From NCBI GenBank assembly GCA_036655775.1, contig JAVVPL010000002.1, positions 12,942-76,941 on the forward strand: a stretch of DNA of 64,000 nt. Reading direction: 5' to 3'. Shown in pieces: positions 29,487-38,862 of the stretch; the first letter of the stretch is position 1; the number at the start of each line of letters is the position of its first letter. The DNA is from JAVVPL01 sp036655775 (GTDB lineage Bacteria; Bacteroidota; Bacteroidia; Bacteroidales; P3). The notes under the pieces are model-generated. The model saw only the letters and a list, made by a program, of their open reading frames with translations, did not search any database and was not told the DNA's origin. The position numbers were made by a program, and so were the translations under genes.

Positions 29487-31046
29487 ATGAAAAAACGCAA
29501 GGATTTTTTAGTTATCGGTACTGGAATTGCCGGTTTGAGCTACGCCCTAAGAGTGGCGGATCAAGGGAAAGTGTGTATTGTTTCTAAGTCTTCGGCCGAA
29601 GAAACGGCTACACAATATGCACAAGGAGGGATCGCGGCCGTGATGAACGCGTTGGATTCGTACGAGAAACATATTCAAGATACATTAATTGCAGGGGACG
29701 GATTGTGCAATGAAGAAGTAGTTCGCATCACCATTACCGAGTCGACTGAAAGAATTCGTGAATTGATAGGATGGGGTGCACAATTTGACAAAAACAAAAG
29801 CGGAGAATTTGATTTGGCAAGAGAAGGCGGACATTCTGAATTTAGAGTGTTGCACCACAAAGATCAAACAGGATTAGAAATTGAACGTATTTTATTAAAA
29901 CAAGTAAAAGAACATCCCAATATTGAATTATTGGAAAATCATTTTGCCATTGATTTAATTACACAACACCATTTAGGCGTAGATGTCAATAGAAGGACAC
30001 CCGATATTACTTGCTTAGGCGCTTATATATTGAATATGGGAACCAATACCATAGATACTTATCTTGCCAAAACCTGTATGTTGGCAACGGGTGGAAACGG
30101 CAATGTATATAACACAACAACTAATCCCCTAGTGGCCACAGGCGATGGCGTAGCTATGGTCTATCGTGCCAAGGGAAAAGTGGAAAATATGGAATTTATG
30201 CAATTTCATCCCACTTCTTTGTACAATCCCACCGAAAAGCCTTCTTTTTTAATTTCAGAAGCCGTACGTGGTGCAGGGGCTCTACTTTTGAATAAAAAAG
30301 AAATTCGTTTTATGGATAAATATGATGCCAAACGAATGGAATTAGCACCTAGAGATGTAGTGGCTCGCGCCATAGATACCGAACTTAAATTAAGTGGCGA
30401 AGATCATCTTTTTTTAGATGCCCGACATATTCCAAAAACACAACTTTTGGGTCATTTCCCCACTATTTATGCCAAATGTTTAAGTATCGGTATTGATATC
30501 AGCAAAGATTTATTACCCGTAGTACCCGCGGCACATTATAGTTGTGGCGGTATTTCGGTAGACACCCACGGACGTGCCAGCATCAAACACTTATATGCTT
30601 CTGGCGAATGTTCTTGCACGGGTTTGCATGGGGCCAATCGTTTGGCTTCAAATTCCCTACTAGAAGCGCTTGTGTTTTCACATAGGGCGGCATTAGATGC
30701 CTGTGCAAATATTAAAAATATTGAATTTTGCGAAGAAGTACCCGAATGGGATAGCGAAGGAATGATTTTGAATGAAGAGATGATTTTAATTACGCAAAGT
30801 TTAAAAGAAGTACAATCGATCATGTCAAATTATGTAGGCATTGTACGTTCAAATATTCGTTTACAAAGAGCCAAAACACGTTTGGAAATTATTTACAAAG
30901 AAACCGAAGAATTATATCAACGGTCGGTGCATTCGGTCAAACTCGCAGAACTTAGAAATTTAATTACCATAGGCTATTTAATTATAAAAATGTCGATGGA
31001 AAGAAAAGAAAATAGAGGTTTACATTATTCTTTAGATAATTTATAG
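29487..31046 (+). CDS. nadB: L-aspartate oxidase
   Basis: The 519-residue flavoenzyme (E. coli 540) oxidises aspartate to iminoaspartate, the first step of de novo NAD synthesis. In anaerobes fumarate serves as acceptor. The FAD-binding start is GTGIAGLSYAL, followed by the succinate-dehydrogenase-like elements EETATQYAQGGIAA, EGGHSEFRVLHHKD, MQFHPTSLY, and SCGGISVDTHGR with GLHGANRLASNSLLEALVF. A C-terminal helical domain (QRAKTRLEIIYKETEELY) is present. It lies 55 bp after lptB and 27 bp before purB. The partner NadC is at 23854. Confidence 0.95.
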   Translation: MKKRKDFLVIGTGIAGLSYALRVADQGKVCIVSKSSAEETATQYAQGGIAAVMNALDSYEKHIQDTLIAGDGLCNEEVVRITITESTERIRELIGWGAQFDKNKSGEFDLAREGGHSEFRVLHHKDQTGLEIERILLKQVKEHPNIELLENHFAIDLITQHHLGVDVNRRTPDITCLGAYILNMGTNTIDTYLAKTCMLATGGNGNVYNTTTNPLVATGDGVAMVYRAKGKVENMEFMQFHPTSLYNPTEKPSFLISEAVRGAGALLLNKKEIRFMDKYDAKRMELAPRDVVARAIDTELKLSGEDHLFLDARHIPKTQLLGHFPTIYAKCLSIGIDISKDLLPVVPAAHYSCGGISVDTHGRASIKHLYASGECSCTGLHGANRLASNSLLEALVFSHRAALDACANIKNIEFCEEVPEWDSEGMILNEEMILITQSLKEVQSIMSNYVGIVRSNIRLQRAKTRLEIIYKETEELYQRSVHSVKLAELRNLITIGYLIIKMSMERKENRGLHYSLDNL

Positions 31047-31073
31047 CATTTTAACAAAAAACGATTAATTTAT

Positions 31074-32438
31074 ATGGATACAAATTTTCCACTACAAGCC
31101 ATTTCGCCTATTGACGGACGTTATAGCAAACAAACAGAAATATTAAGTACGTATTTTTCCGAAGGTGCACTCATTAAATATAGAGTACGCGTAGAGATTG
31201 AATATTTTATTGCACTTTGTAATTTTGATATTGACGCATTGGCCGATTTTGACAAAAATCAATTTGAAAATTTACGTAAAATTTATTTGGATTTTACCCA
31301 AGAAGATGCCTTGACAGTGAAAAAAATTGAAAAGACAACCAACCATGATGTAAAAGCCGTAGAATATTTTATCAAAGGTAAATTTGAGGCTTTGGGTTTG
31401 GGAAAACACAAAGAATTTATTCACTTTGGATTGACCTCGCAAGACATCAATAATACGGCTCAACCCTTGATGTTGAAGGAAGCGATGGAAGAGGTAATTT
31501 ATCCAGAGTTTCATAGCGTTTTATTGGCTTTAGAAACTAGAATTGAAGAATGGAAATCTATTCCCATGTTGGCCAAAACGCACGGACAACCTGCTTCTCC
31601 TACTATTTTAGGAAAAGAAATTGAAGTATTTGTAGAACGACTATACAAACAAATGTTTCAATTAAAATTAGTGGCCTATTCTGCCAAATTTGGAGGCGCT
31701 ACGGGCAATTTTAATGCTCATTACGTGGCCTATCCTGNNNNNNNNNNAAAAAATTGGGTTTGTTTTGCAAATAATTTTGTGGAAGAAATTTTAGGCTTAG
31801 ACCGTTCACAAACCACTACGCAAATTGAGCACTACGATAATTTAGCCGCTTTATTTGATGCCTTTAAGCGAATTAATACTATTTTATTAGATTTGAGTAA
31901 AGATATGTGGGCCTATATTTCGATGGAATATTTCAAACAAAAAATTAAAGAAGGCGAAGTGGGCTCTTCGGCTATGCCTCATAAAGTAAATCCTATTGAC
32001 TTTGAAAATGCAGAGGGAAATTTGGGTTTAGCCAATGCGATTTTTACACATTTATCCGCCAAATTACCTATTTCTCGTTTACAAAGAGATCTTACCGATT
32101 CCACCGTATGTCGCAATATAGGAGTTCCTTTAGCTCACAGCTTGATAGCCTTTAAATCTTTAGAAAAAGGCTTAGGGAAATTGGTTTTAAATGAAGAGGC
32201 CATTGCTAGAGATTTAGAAAATAATTGGGCTGTAGTAGCCGAAGCTATTCAAACTATTTTACGAAGTCAAGGCTATCCCAACCCTTATGAAGCGCTTAAA
32301 AATTTAACTCGTCATAATACTAAAATTACCAAAGAAGACATTGCTGAATTTATTGATAATTTACAGCTAAGTCCAGAACTAAAAATTCGTTTACACAAAA
32401 TCACACCTAGCAATTATACGGGAGTATTTGGTCTATAA
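31074..32438 (+). CDS. purB: Adenylosuccinate lyase (contains 10-N gap)
   Basis: The 454-residue lyase acts twice in purine synthesis (SAICAR to AICAR; adenylosuccinate to AMP). It resembles the E. coli-type PurB: SPIDGRYSKQT at the N-terminus, HFGLTSQDINNTA, KTHGQPASPTILGKE, GATGNFNAH, and the signature loop GSSAMPHKVNPIDFEN. A 10-N gap at 31738-31747 falls just after AHYVAYP, where two to three residues and a D-W pair normally follow. The frame survives, but the residues around the gap are unreliable. It sits in the kdsD-lptB-nadB-purB-ABC run with 24-27-bp spacers. Confidence 0.95.
   Translation: MDTNFPLQAISPIDGRYSKQTEILSTYFSEGALIKYRVRVEIEYFIALCNFDIDALADFDKNQFENLRKIYLDFTQEDALTVKKIEKTTNHDVKAVEYFIKGKFEALGLGKHKEFIHFGLTSQDINNTAQPLMLKEAMEEVIYPEFHSVLLALETRIEEWKSIPMLAKTHGQPASPTILGKEIEVFVERLYKQMFQLKLVAYSAKFGGATGNFNAHYVAYPXXXXKNWVCFANNFVEEILGLDRSQTTTQIEHYDNLAALFDAFKRINTILLDLSKDMWAYISMEYFKQKIKEGEVGSSAMPHKVNPIDFENAEGNLGLANAIFTHLSAKLPISRLQRDLTDSTVCRNIGVPLAHSLIAFKSLEKGLGKLVLNEEAIARDLENNWAVVAEAIQTILRSQGYPNPYEALKNLTRHNTKITKEDIAEFIDNLQLSPELKIRLHKITPSNYTGVFGL
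31738..31747. other. Assembly gap (10 N) inside purB
   Basis: Ten N bases within the adenylosuccinate lyase frame. The reading phase is kept on both sides, possibly by chance. Confidence 0.99.
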
Positions 32439-32462
32439 CCCATGATTAATAAAAATTAAAAT

Positions 32463-34343
32463 ATGTTTAAACACTCCTTCTTTTTTCGTTATTTATCACC
32501 CTATACGGGGGTATTGTTGATGAATGTGCTATTACGTACTTTATCCGCTTTATTCACCGTATTTCTGTTGTTGGGTATTGCGCCTTTGTTAAGTATTTTA
32601 TTTAACACGCCCGAAACAACACCAGCAAAAGAGAGTGTAAGTTACGATGTAGAGAACAATCTACTTTCTTTTATGGAAGAATGGGTGTCGACCTCTATGC
32701 AAACCAATGGGGCATATACTACTTTAGCCTATGTAATTGCAGGCATTTTGATACTTTATTTTTTCAAAAATTTATTTTCGTATCTAGGCTTATATTTTTT
32801 CACTCCCATTCGGAATGGAGTGTTGGAATCTTTACGAAATGATTTGTATCGTCGTTTATTAATTTTGCCTATTTCTTTTTATAGTTTTCATCGGAAAGGG
32901 GATTTACTCTCCCGATTGAGCAACGATATTCAAGAAATCGACGAAAATATTTTAAAACAAATTCAGCAAGTACTAATCGACTTTCTTTTATTTATATTTA
33001 TGCTTGGGGCTTTATTTTTTATTAGTCCTCCCCTAACTTTGGCCGTACTTATCATACTTCCTTTTGCAGGTTTATTGATAGGTAGTTTTTCACGTTCTTT
33101 GCGTAAAATATCACCTCAATTGCAAATATTAGTGGGGAGTTTGGGCGCTCAAACCGAAGAAAGTATTCAAGGATTAAAAACCATTAAAAGTTTTAATACT
33201 ATTCCCTACTCCACTTTTACGTACCAAGCACTCAATGCAAAAATGACCAAACTACGTACCATCGTGTGTCGACGCACCGATTTGAGTTCGCCCCTTAGCG
33301 AATTTATAGGCACAATTAGCATTGTAGTACTTCTCATTTTAGGAGGATTTTTTATTTTACATAGTGCAGGGATAGCAAGTGCGAATATGAGTGCCAATTT
33401 TGGAGCCATTAAAGCTACGGCTTTTATTAGTTTTTTGGTTACGCTTACCCAAATTATCAATCCTGCAAAAAATTTAGCCACAGCCTATTATAGTCTTAAA
33501 CGGGGAAAAGCCTCGGTAAGACGTGTAAAAGATATTTTGTATGCAGAAGAAAAAATTCTTGAAAAAGAAAATGCCTTACCCATTCAATCGTTTGAAGATA
33601 GTATTGAATTTAAAAATATGAGTTTTGGATATGCCAATACCTTAGAAAATGAAAAAGAGCCCAAAGAATTTTGTTATGTTTTAAAAAATATAAATTTACG
33701 TATCAAAAAAGGAAGTTTTATTGCCTTAGTGGGGGCTTCAGGTGCGGGGAAATCGAGTTTGGTCGATTTGATTCCTCGTTTTTACGATTGCAGCGAAGGT
33801 GAAGTTTTATTGGATGGACATTCGATCAAAGATTATAAAATTGAGGATATACGGGCCTTGTCGGCGGTAGTATCTCAAGACACTATTTTATTCAATGACA
33901 GTATTCTCAATAATATTAATTTAGGGATTACGGGAGTGAAACGAGACGACGTAATTCATGCGGCCACAGCCGCTTATGCGGATGATTTTATTATGGAAAC
34001 CGACCATGGGTACGATAGCATGATCGGAGATGGAGGAACTAAACTTTCGGGAGGTCAGCGTCAAAGACTTAGCATTGCTCGTGCATTATTGAAAGATGCC
34101 CCTATTTTAATTTTAGATGAAGCCACTTCGGCATTAGATACCATTTCGGAAAAAATGGTACAAGATGCACTACAAAATTTAAGTAAAGATCGTACAATCA
34201 TTGCTATTGCACATCGTTTATCAACAATCCGCAGTGCCGATGAAATTGTAGTTTTAGAAAAAGGCTGTATTGTGGAAAGAGGAACTCATGAGGAATTAGT
34301 AGCTAAACAAGGGGTATATTACAAATTATACGGGATGAGTTAG
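32463..34343 (+). CDS. MsbA-like ABC transporter, fused membrane and ATPase domains
   Basis: The 626-residue half-transporter has an N-terminal membrane domain (about residues 15-340, six hydrophobic segments) and a C-terminal ATPase. The ATPase shows Walker A GASGAGKSSLVDLIP, signature LSGGQRQRLSIARAL, Walker B ILILDEATSALD and H-loop AIAHRLSTI. This is the MsbA/lipid-exporter type, which flips lipid A-core across the inner membrane. That role fits its place after kdsD and lptB, but substrate cannot be read from sequence and drug export is possible. Its stop is only 9 bp from that of the convergent outer-membrane gene, and no terminator hairpin is seen between them. Confidence 0.88.
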   Translation: MFKHSFFFRYLSPYTGVLLMNVLLRTLSALFTVFLLLGIAPLLSILFNTPETTPAKESVSYDVENNLLSFMEEWVSTSMQTNGAYTTLAYVIAGILILYFFKNLFSYLGLYFFTPIRNGVLESLRNDLYRRLLILPISFYSFHRKGDLLSRLSNDIQEIDENILKQIQQVLIDFLLFIFMLGALFFISPPLTLAVLIILPFAGLLIGSFSRSLRKISPQLQILVGSLGAQTEESIQGLKTIKSFNTIPYSTFTYQALNAKMTKLRTIVCRRTDLSSPLSEFIGTISIVVLLILGGFFILHSAGIASANMSANFGAIKATAFISFLVTLTQIINPAKNLATAYYSLKRGKASVRRVKDILYAEEKILEKENALPIQSFEDSIEFKNMSFGYANTLENEKEPKEFCYVLKNINLRIKKGSFIALVGASGAGKSSLVDLIPRFYDCSEGEVLLDGHSIKDYKIEDIRALSAVVSQDTILFNDSILNNINLGITGVKRDDVIHAATAAYADDFIMETDHGYDSMIGDGGTKLSGGQRQRLSIARALLKDAPILILDEATSALDTISEKMVQDALQNLSKDRTIIAIAHRLSTIRSADEIVVLEKGCIVERGTHEELVAKQGVYYKLYGMS

Positions 34344-34352
34344 ACAATTGGC

Positions 34353-35057
34353 TTACTTTTTATTTTTATTAAAATTAAGTTTATAATAAATTCCCATACT
34401 AAAATTAACAGGATACGAGTAGGTATTAAACATAAACCCATGTTTTTTATTGGCTAACAGACTCAAACCCAATTGCATTTGAAACTTTAAATGTGCCCCT
34501 CCTGCACGAAAAAACAAAATAGGCTCTAAGAGACCCGCAAGTTCATTGTATGTGTCTGGAATATGGGTATCGATATATTGACTTGCTAAAAGCCCCAATT
34601 TAACTCCAACGCCATATTCTATATGCCCTTTCGAATTGCTTACTCGTCCATAATTATATTGCACAAAAGGAAGATGATAGTTTCCTGAAAAATCGGAAGG
34701 AACAAAAAGGTAAATCTCATCATACGTTTTCCCATATCCATATCCATATCCTGCATAAATTTCCATACGTCCTTTTTCCGAAAGTTTGCGATAATACCCC
34801 AAGGCAAGTTGACCATAATACCTATTTGCTCCATAGGTACCATGAATCTGTCCACCAAAATGATTGGTAAATGCATACGCAATATTTGCACTTACCGCTA
34901 AATCGGGAGTAATTCCTGCATCCACACTAAAATCGCCTTTGTCACTTAATAGAGGGATACTGACCGCTTGAGGCTGATAGACAGCGCATGAAGAAAATAA
35001 ACTTGTAGCTAAAAAACATATAGTTACTAATATAACTAAATTTTTAATTTTTTTCAT
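34353..35057 (-). CDS. Outer-membrane beta-barrel-like lipoprotein, unknown function
   Basis: The 234-residue protein has a lipoprotein signal (LATSLFSSC|AVYQP). The body is a run of alternating aromatic and glycine beta strands (FGGQIHGTYGANRYYGQLAL, MEIYAGYGYGYGK, HIEYGVGVKLGLLA, FSMGIYYKLNF), suggesting an 8-10-strand barrel at the outer membrane. I do not recognise a specific family. It is the third gene after a DUF4249 lipoprotein and a TonB-dependent receptor, 7 bp downstream of the receptor, so it probably works with them in uptake or as an accessory outer-membrane protein. Confidence 0.75.
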   Translation of the reverse strand: MKKIKNLVILVTICFLATSLFSSCAVYQPQAVSIPLLSDKGDFSVDAGITPDLAVSANIAYAFTNHFGGQIHGTYGANRYYGQLALGYYRKLSEKGRMEIYAGYGYGYGKTYDEIYLFVPSDFSGNYHLPFVQYNYGRVSNSKGHIEYGVGVKLGLLASQYIDTHIPDTYNELAGLLEPILFFRAGGAHLKFQMQLGLSLLANKKHGFMFNTYSYPVNFSMGIYYKLNFNKNKK

Positions 35058-35064
35058 TGTAGTA

Positions 35065-37545
35065 TTATTTATTTTTCAATTGTGCTTTTTTGAATCTTCT
35101 TTCCCTTTCAAAATGATCATCAAAATAAATTTTATAGGATATCATAGGAATAATAGGGAAAAAACTTATTTGATATAAAGAAATAGGCCTAAACTTATCT
35201 TGAGAAGTTGCTGGATTATAAAGTCCTCCTCCTGTATTTCCAGGTTCATTATAGTAGTAGTAATACGGATTATGCCTATTGTAAACATTGTAAATAGAAA
35301 TACTCCAACAAGCTCGTCGCCCACGTTTGGTAATATAATTATATTGAGCTCCTATATCCAATCGATGATAATCGCGCATACGAGCACTGTTTTGTTCTCC
35401 ATAAATCAAAGCGAGATATTCTGGATAAAAATAGGCTATCAATTTTAATCCAGAAGGATCTGACGGATCTTGGTTTGGATCATCATTTGCAACAATTTTT
35501 ATATTCGAGCCTATATTTGTTGAGGGCACTAACTGTGATCCTATCGCAGGTGTATACGGTAAACCTGTTTGATAAATCCAAGTTAAAGAAACCGACCATT
35601 TTTGTGTAATTTGCCAATTTACACCTAAGGTAAATGTATGAGGTCGATCATAATCGTATACATAGGAATGACCTTGATTTATATCAGCAAATTGACGAAA
35701 AGAACGCGCATACGTATACGAAGTAAAACCCGTCCACTTCCCTATATTTTTTCGCAATAAAAACTCTATGCCGTATGCCGTTCCTATCCCATTAATTGCT
35801 ATTTTTTGTTTCCAAAAAGCATCTCCAGAAATAGTCGTATAGCCATTTTTCATGGTAGAAAGTCCACTAAAATCTTTATAATATAATTCTAATCCAACTT
35901 CAAACATTTGCTTATGAAAAAAACCTTTCCATCCTAAATTATATTGATTTGAATACGAAGTTGGAATATCCTTATCGGAAAATATCCATATTTCACTATT
36001 ATTAATACTGCCAGGCACAAAAAGGAGTTGGGTATTTTGACTAATTCGCATATATCCCAAATTTAATATCTGATCTTTTGTTATTTTGAAATCTATACTA
36101 GCTCTCGGTTCTGGAGAAAATTTAAAATATTTTTTTATCAAATACGTATTTAAGCGAAGTCCTACATGCAAATCGATATATCTTCCTATACAAAAATCAT
36201 TGTCCCAATATAGAGCTAGATCTAATGAGTTTTGAGGATCTACATAATGTGTTTTTTTTGAATTTTTATATTCGATTCGCTCATTAGGTTTATTTAAAAA
36301 CCAAGATGCTTGCAGTCCAAATTCTAAATTCCACCAAGATGAAAAACTATATTTTGCACTCGAACGTAAAGATAAATCTTGTATACTTGAAAGATAAATA
36401 TTTTTTTTATCTTTTTCTATATCTGAATTTAAAGATTTGACCGTATTTAAATCTTTTAAACGATAACGTGTATAAGATAGACTATTTTCAATGTGCCATT
36501 GTTTGGAAAGCGTTCGTCGCCAATGTGCCGAAGTTAATACATTGCCCCATATATGTCCTATTTGATTTTTGCTACTTCCCTCTGGATTGACAGTCTGAGT
36601 CCAATGATTCAAATAATCATCTCCTTCGTATATATTCAAATGAAAGCTATTTTTTGCATCTGGGAACCATGAAAATTTAGCATTCACATCATGAAAACCA
36701 TAAAACATAATAAAATTATTTTCTGGTACTATAGCTCCTAACATGGCCATAAAAGGATCAATCATTGATTTTCTTCCCGTTAATATAAAACTGGATTTTT
36801 GACTCATGGGACCTTCTACACTAAAAGAAAAATCGCTAATACCAATACTCAAATTGCCTTTGATACCCGACCTATCGCCTTGCTTTTGCGTAATATTCAT
36901 TACCGATGAAAGTTTTCCTCCAAAACGTGAGGGAAAATTGCTTTTATATACTTCGAGCCCATTGATCATATCAGGATTGAACACAGAAAAAAAACCACCT
37001 AAATGATTGACATAAATCAGCGGAATATTATCTAATAAATATTGGTTTTCGCCTGGACTCCCCCCACGAACCATAATAATACTTGACCCTTCTCCCTGCG
37101 TTTGAAAACCAGGCATAAACTGCAAGGCTTTCATAATATCTGGTTTTCCTGTAATGGATGGAATCATATTTAATTGTTGAGAAGAAAGAGAAATTACATT
37201 AAATTTAGGCCGAGCCGAAGCAAATACCTCTGCTTCAGGCAATTCTATTCCTTTGCTTTGAAGTTGAATATATAAAAGGGTATCAGAAGTAAGATTAAGA
37301 TGTATATCTTGACTTGCATAACCAAGATAAGTAACTCGTAAATGTACAGAAGGCGATTTACTTACCCACGAAAAATAACCATTTGCATCAGTTACGGTAC
37401 CACCTTGCGTTTTCATATCGTAAAGAGTAGCTCCGATAAGACTTTCTTTACTTTGTCCACTATGCACAAAACCCGACACTCGTTGTGAAAACAAAATGGA
37501 AGTGGAACATACTAAAAAAAACAATACTAATAATAAATGTTTCAT
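35065..37545 (-). CDS. TonB-dependent outer-membrane receptor with N-terminal carboxypeptidase-regulatory-like domain
   Basis: The 826-residue protein begins with a signal peptide (KHLLLVLFFLVCSTSILFSQ). A CarboxypepD-reg-like domain (about 22-105: GFVHSGQSKESLIGATLYD) follows, then a plug (about 120-240: DIMKALQFMPGFQTQGEGSS, VRGGSPGENQYLLDNIPL), and a 22-strand-type barrel to the end. In this family energy from TonB-ExbBD drives uptake of bulky ligands. The adjacent DUF4249 protein rather than a SusD homologue suggests a metal complex or other non-glycan ligand, which is an inference. The start is 12 bp after the DUF4249 stop, in a leader (AAATTATTTACGC) shared with other genes here. Confidence 0.92.
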   Translation of the reverse strand: MKHLLLVLFFLVCSTSILFSQRVSGFVHSGQSKESLIGATLYDMKTQGGTVTDANGYFSWVSKSPSVHLRVTYLGYASQDIHLNLTSDTLLYIQLQSKGIELPEAEVFASARPKFNVISLSSQQLNMIPSITGKPDIMKALQFMPGFQTQGEGSSIIMVRGGSPGENQYLLDNIPLIYVNHLGGFFSVFNPDMINGLEVYKSNFPSRFGGKLSSVMNITQKQGDRSGIKGNLSIGISDFSFSVEGPMSQKSSFILTGRKSMIDPFMAMLGAIVPENNFIMFYGFHDVNAKFSWFPDAKNSFHLNIYEGDDYLNHWTQTVNPEGSSKNQIGHIWGNVLTSAHWRRTLSKQWHIENSLSYTRYRLKDLNTVKSLNSDIEKDKKNIYLSSIQDLSLRSSAKYSFSSWWNLEFGLQASWFLNKPNERIEYKNSKKTHYVDPQNSLDLALYWDNDFCIGRYIDLHVGLRLNTYLIKKYFKFSPEPRASIDFKITKDQILNLGYMRISQNTQLLFVPGSINNSEIWIFSDKDIPTSYSNQYNLGWKGFFHKQMFEVGLELYYKDFSGLSTMKNGYTTISGDAFWKQKIAINGIGTAYGIEFLLRKNIGKWTGFTSYTYARSFRQFADINQGHSYVYDYDRPHTFTLGVNWQITQKWSVSLTWIYQTGLPYTPAIGSQLVPSTNIGSNIKIVANDDPNQDPSDPSGLKLIAYFYPEYLALIYGEQNSARMRDYHRLDIGAQYNYITKRGRRACWSISIYNVYNRHNPYYYYYNEPGNTGGGLYNPATSQDKFRPISLYQISFFPIIPMISYKIYFDDHFERERRFKKAQLKNK

Positions 37546-37557
37546 GCGTAAATAATT

Positions 37558-38505
37558 TTAGTATTGAATATAAATAGGGCCCGCTTGAGAAAGCGAAAAT
37601 GCAGCAACAATACCGTATCCATTTTTTACATTAGAATATATTTGAGACGGATTTCCATGCGATCCTATACCCGAAGAAAAACGTCCTTGTTCATAAAGAT
37701 ATATACTTTTACGATATAAATAATATTCGTAACTCAGTGAGCGTAAATTAACAAAGAGCCTTAAATTTCCAACAATTTCACCCGTAGATGAATTATACCC
37801 CATATCAGGATAAAAATTTAAATGCATTGTATAAATTGAATCCTGAATATGTTCGCTACTAAAAACAGCTAAAGGCAAACCTTCTTGTAATAAAACAGGA
37901 TCCGTAATCACAGCCAATTGTTTTAAATCACCCAAAAATTCAATTTGATATCTATCTTTTGGTAATATTGGAGCCTCATTACGTGTGAATCGGTACAAAA
38001 GGATTTCATAATATTTTTTCGCCCCACGAACCACAGGAAAACTAATATCTATGGAACTATACAAACGCCCATCTGTATCATAGCCTGCATAAGCCTTTGT
38101 GCTTACATTAAGAATGGGGGTAGCCACAGGCATTTCTGTACTAGCGGACAAATTTCGTTCTTCCCCATTTTGAGTCCGAATATGGGCTTTGCAGGTATAT
38201 TGGTGTCCTGGAATTGGTTTATAGGGAGAAATATACGTACGATTGGTATCGTAATCAAATTTATATTGAGTTTTAAAAACACCATCTTCAAATAATTCAA
38301 CTTGTAAGCCTGAATAGACAAGAGGCTTTTCGTCAAGATGTCGAGTCCCAAATACCGTTGCAGAATTAGCTCTTCCATCATTTACCAAAATACAATTTAA
38401 GCCCAAAGAACGCGGAGCCATTTCCATTTCATTTTTTATTTCATCTCTACAAGAATAAAACAGCAAAGAAAAAATACAGCAAAATATAATAGAACGAAAT
38501 TGCAT
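37558..38505 (-). CDS. DUF4249 family lipoprotein
   Basis: About 315 residues from ATG 38505, chosen because a lipoprotein signal follows directly (IIFCCIFSLLFYSC|RDE). The frame extends upstream to 38625 without a signal-like sequence. The beta-rich body (LNCILVNDGRANSATVFGTR, PGHQYTCKAHIRTQNGEERN, VVRGAKKYYEILLYRF) and the position just before a TonB-dependent receptor match DUF4249. These are outer-membrane-associated partners of such receptors, of unknown biochemical role. First gene of a three-gene operon, with a ~260-nt leader if the promoter at 38775-38806 is used. Confidence 0.82.
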   Translation of the reverse strand: MQFRSIIFCCIFSLLFYSCRDEIKNEMEMAPRSLGLNCILVNDGRANSATVFGTRHLDEKPLVYSGLQVELFEDGVFKTQYKFDYDTNRTYISPYKPIPGHQYTCKAHIRTQNGEERNLSASTEMPVATPILNVSTKAYAGYDTDGRLYSSIDISFPVVRGAKKYYEILLYRFTRNEAPILPKDRYQIEFLGDLKQLAVITDPVLLQEGLPLAVFSSEHIQDSIYTMHLNFYPDMGYNSSTGEIVGNLRLFVNLRSLSYEYYLYRKSIYLYEQGRFSSGIGSHGNPSQIYSNVKNGYGIVAAFSLSQAGPIYIQY

Positions 38506-38774
38506 AAGAACTATGAATGACAGTTTAATTAATGCCCCCATATAACACCTCCAATGGTTTTGCACTCTTATCAAGATGAAGGATAAAATCGTTGGCTGGA
38601 TTATAAGACGTTCGAGTGTATTCATGATTCAAATATGACAAATTATTTATTTCATGCCAAATAATAAACTATAATCAATCTACAATTTACACCTAAACTA
38701 TAATTGACCAATTTCTATATAAAATACAATGTTTTTTATACCATTTTTATTTCAACAAACTCAAGAATATTATC

Positions 38775-38806
38775 CAAAGGTATAAGAATTTTTTATTAAA
38801 AACAAA
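38775..38806 (-). promoter_or_regulatory. Promoter of the DUF4249/TonB receptor operon
   Basis: On the minus strand TTTG (38803-38806) is followed after 20 nt by TACCTTTG (38775-38782), a perfect Bacteroidota promoter match. The 8-bp tandem repeat at 38807-38862 begins at the very next base upstream of the -33 element. Confidence 0.7.
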
Positions 38807-38862
38807 GTTTTATTGTTTTATTGTTTTATTGTTTTATTGTTTTATTGTTTTATTGTTTTATT
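38807..38862. repeat. Seven-copy 8-bp tandem repeat (GTTTTATT)
   Basis: Seven perfect copies of GTTTTATT on the plus strand (AATAAAAC on the minus), with no mismatch. They lie immediately upstream of the -33 element of the outer-membrane operon promoter. Such repeats change copy number by polymerase slippage. Confidence 0.97.

Noticed and set aside
31738..31747. purB pseudogene or frameshift
   Set aside because: The frame continues across the N-run and every catalytic segment is present, so this is only an assembly gap.
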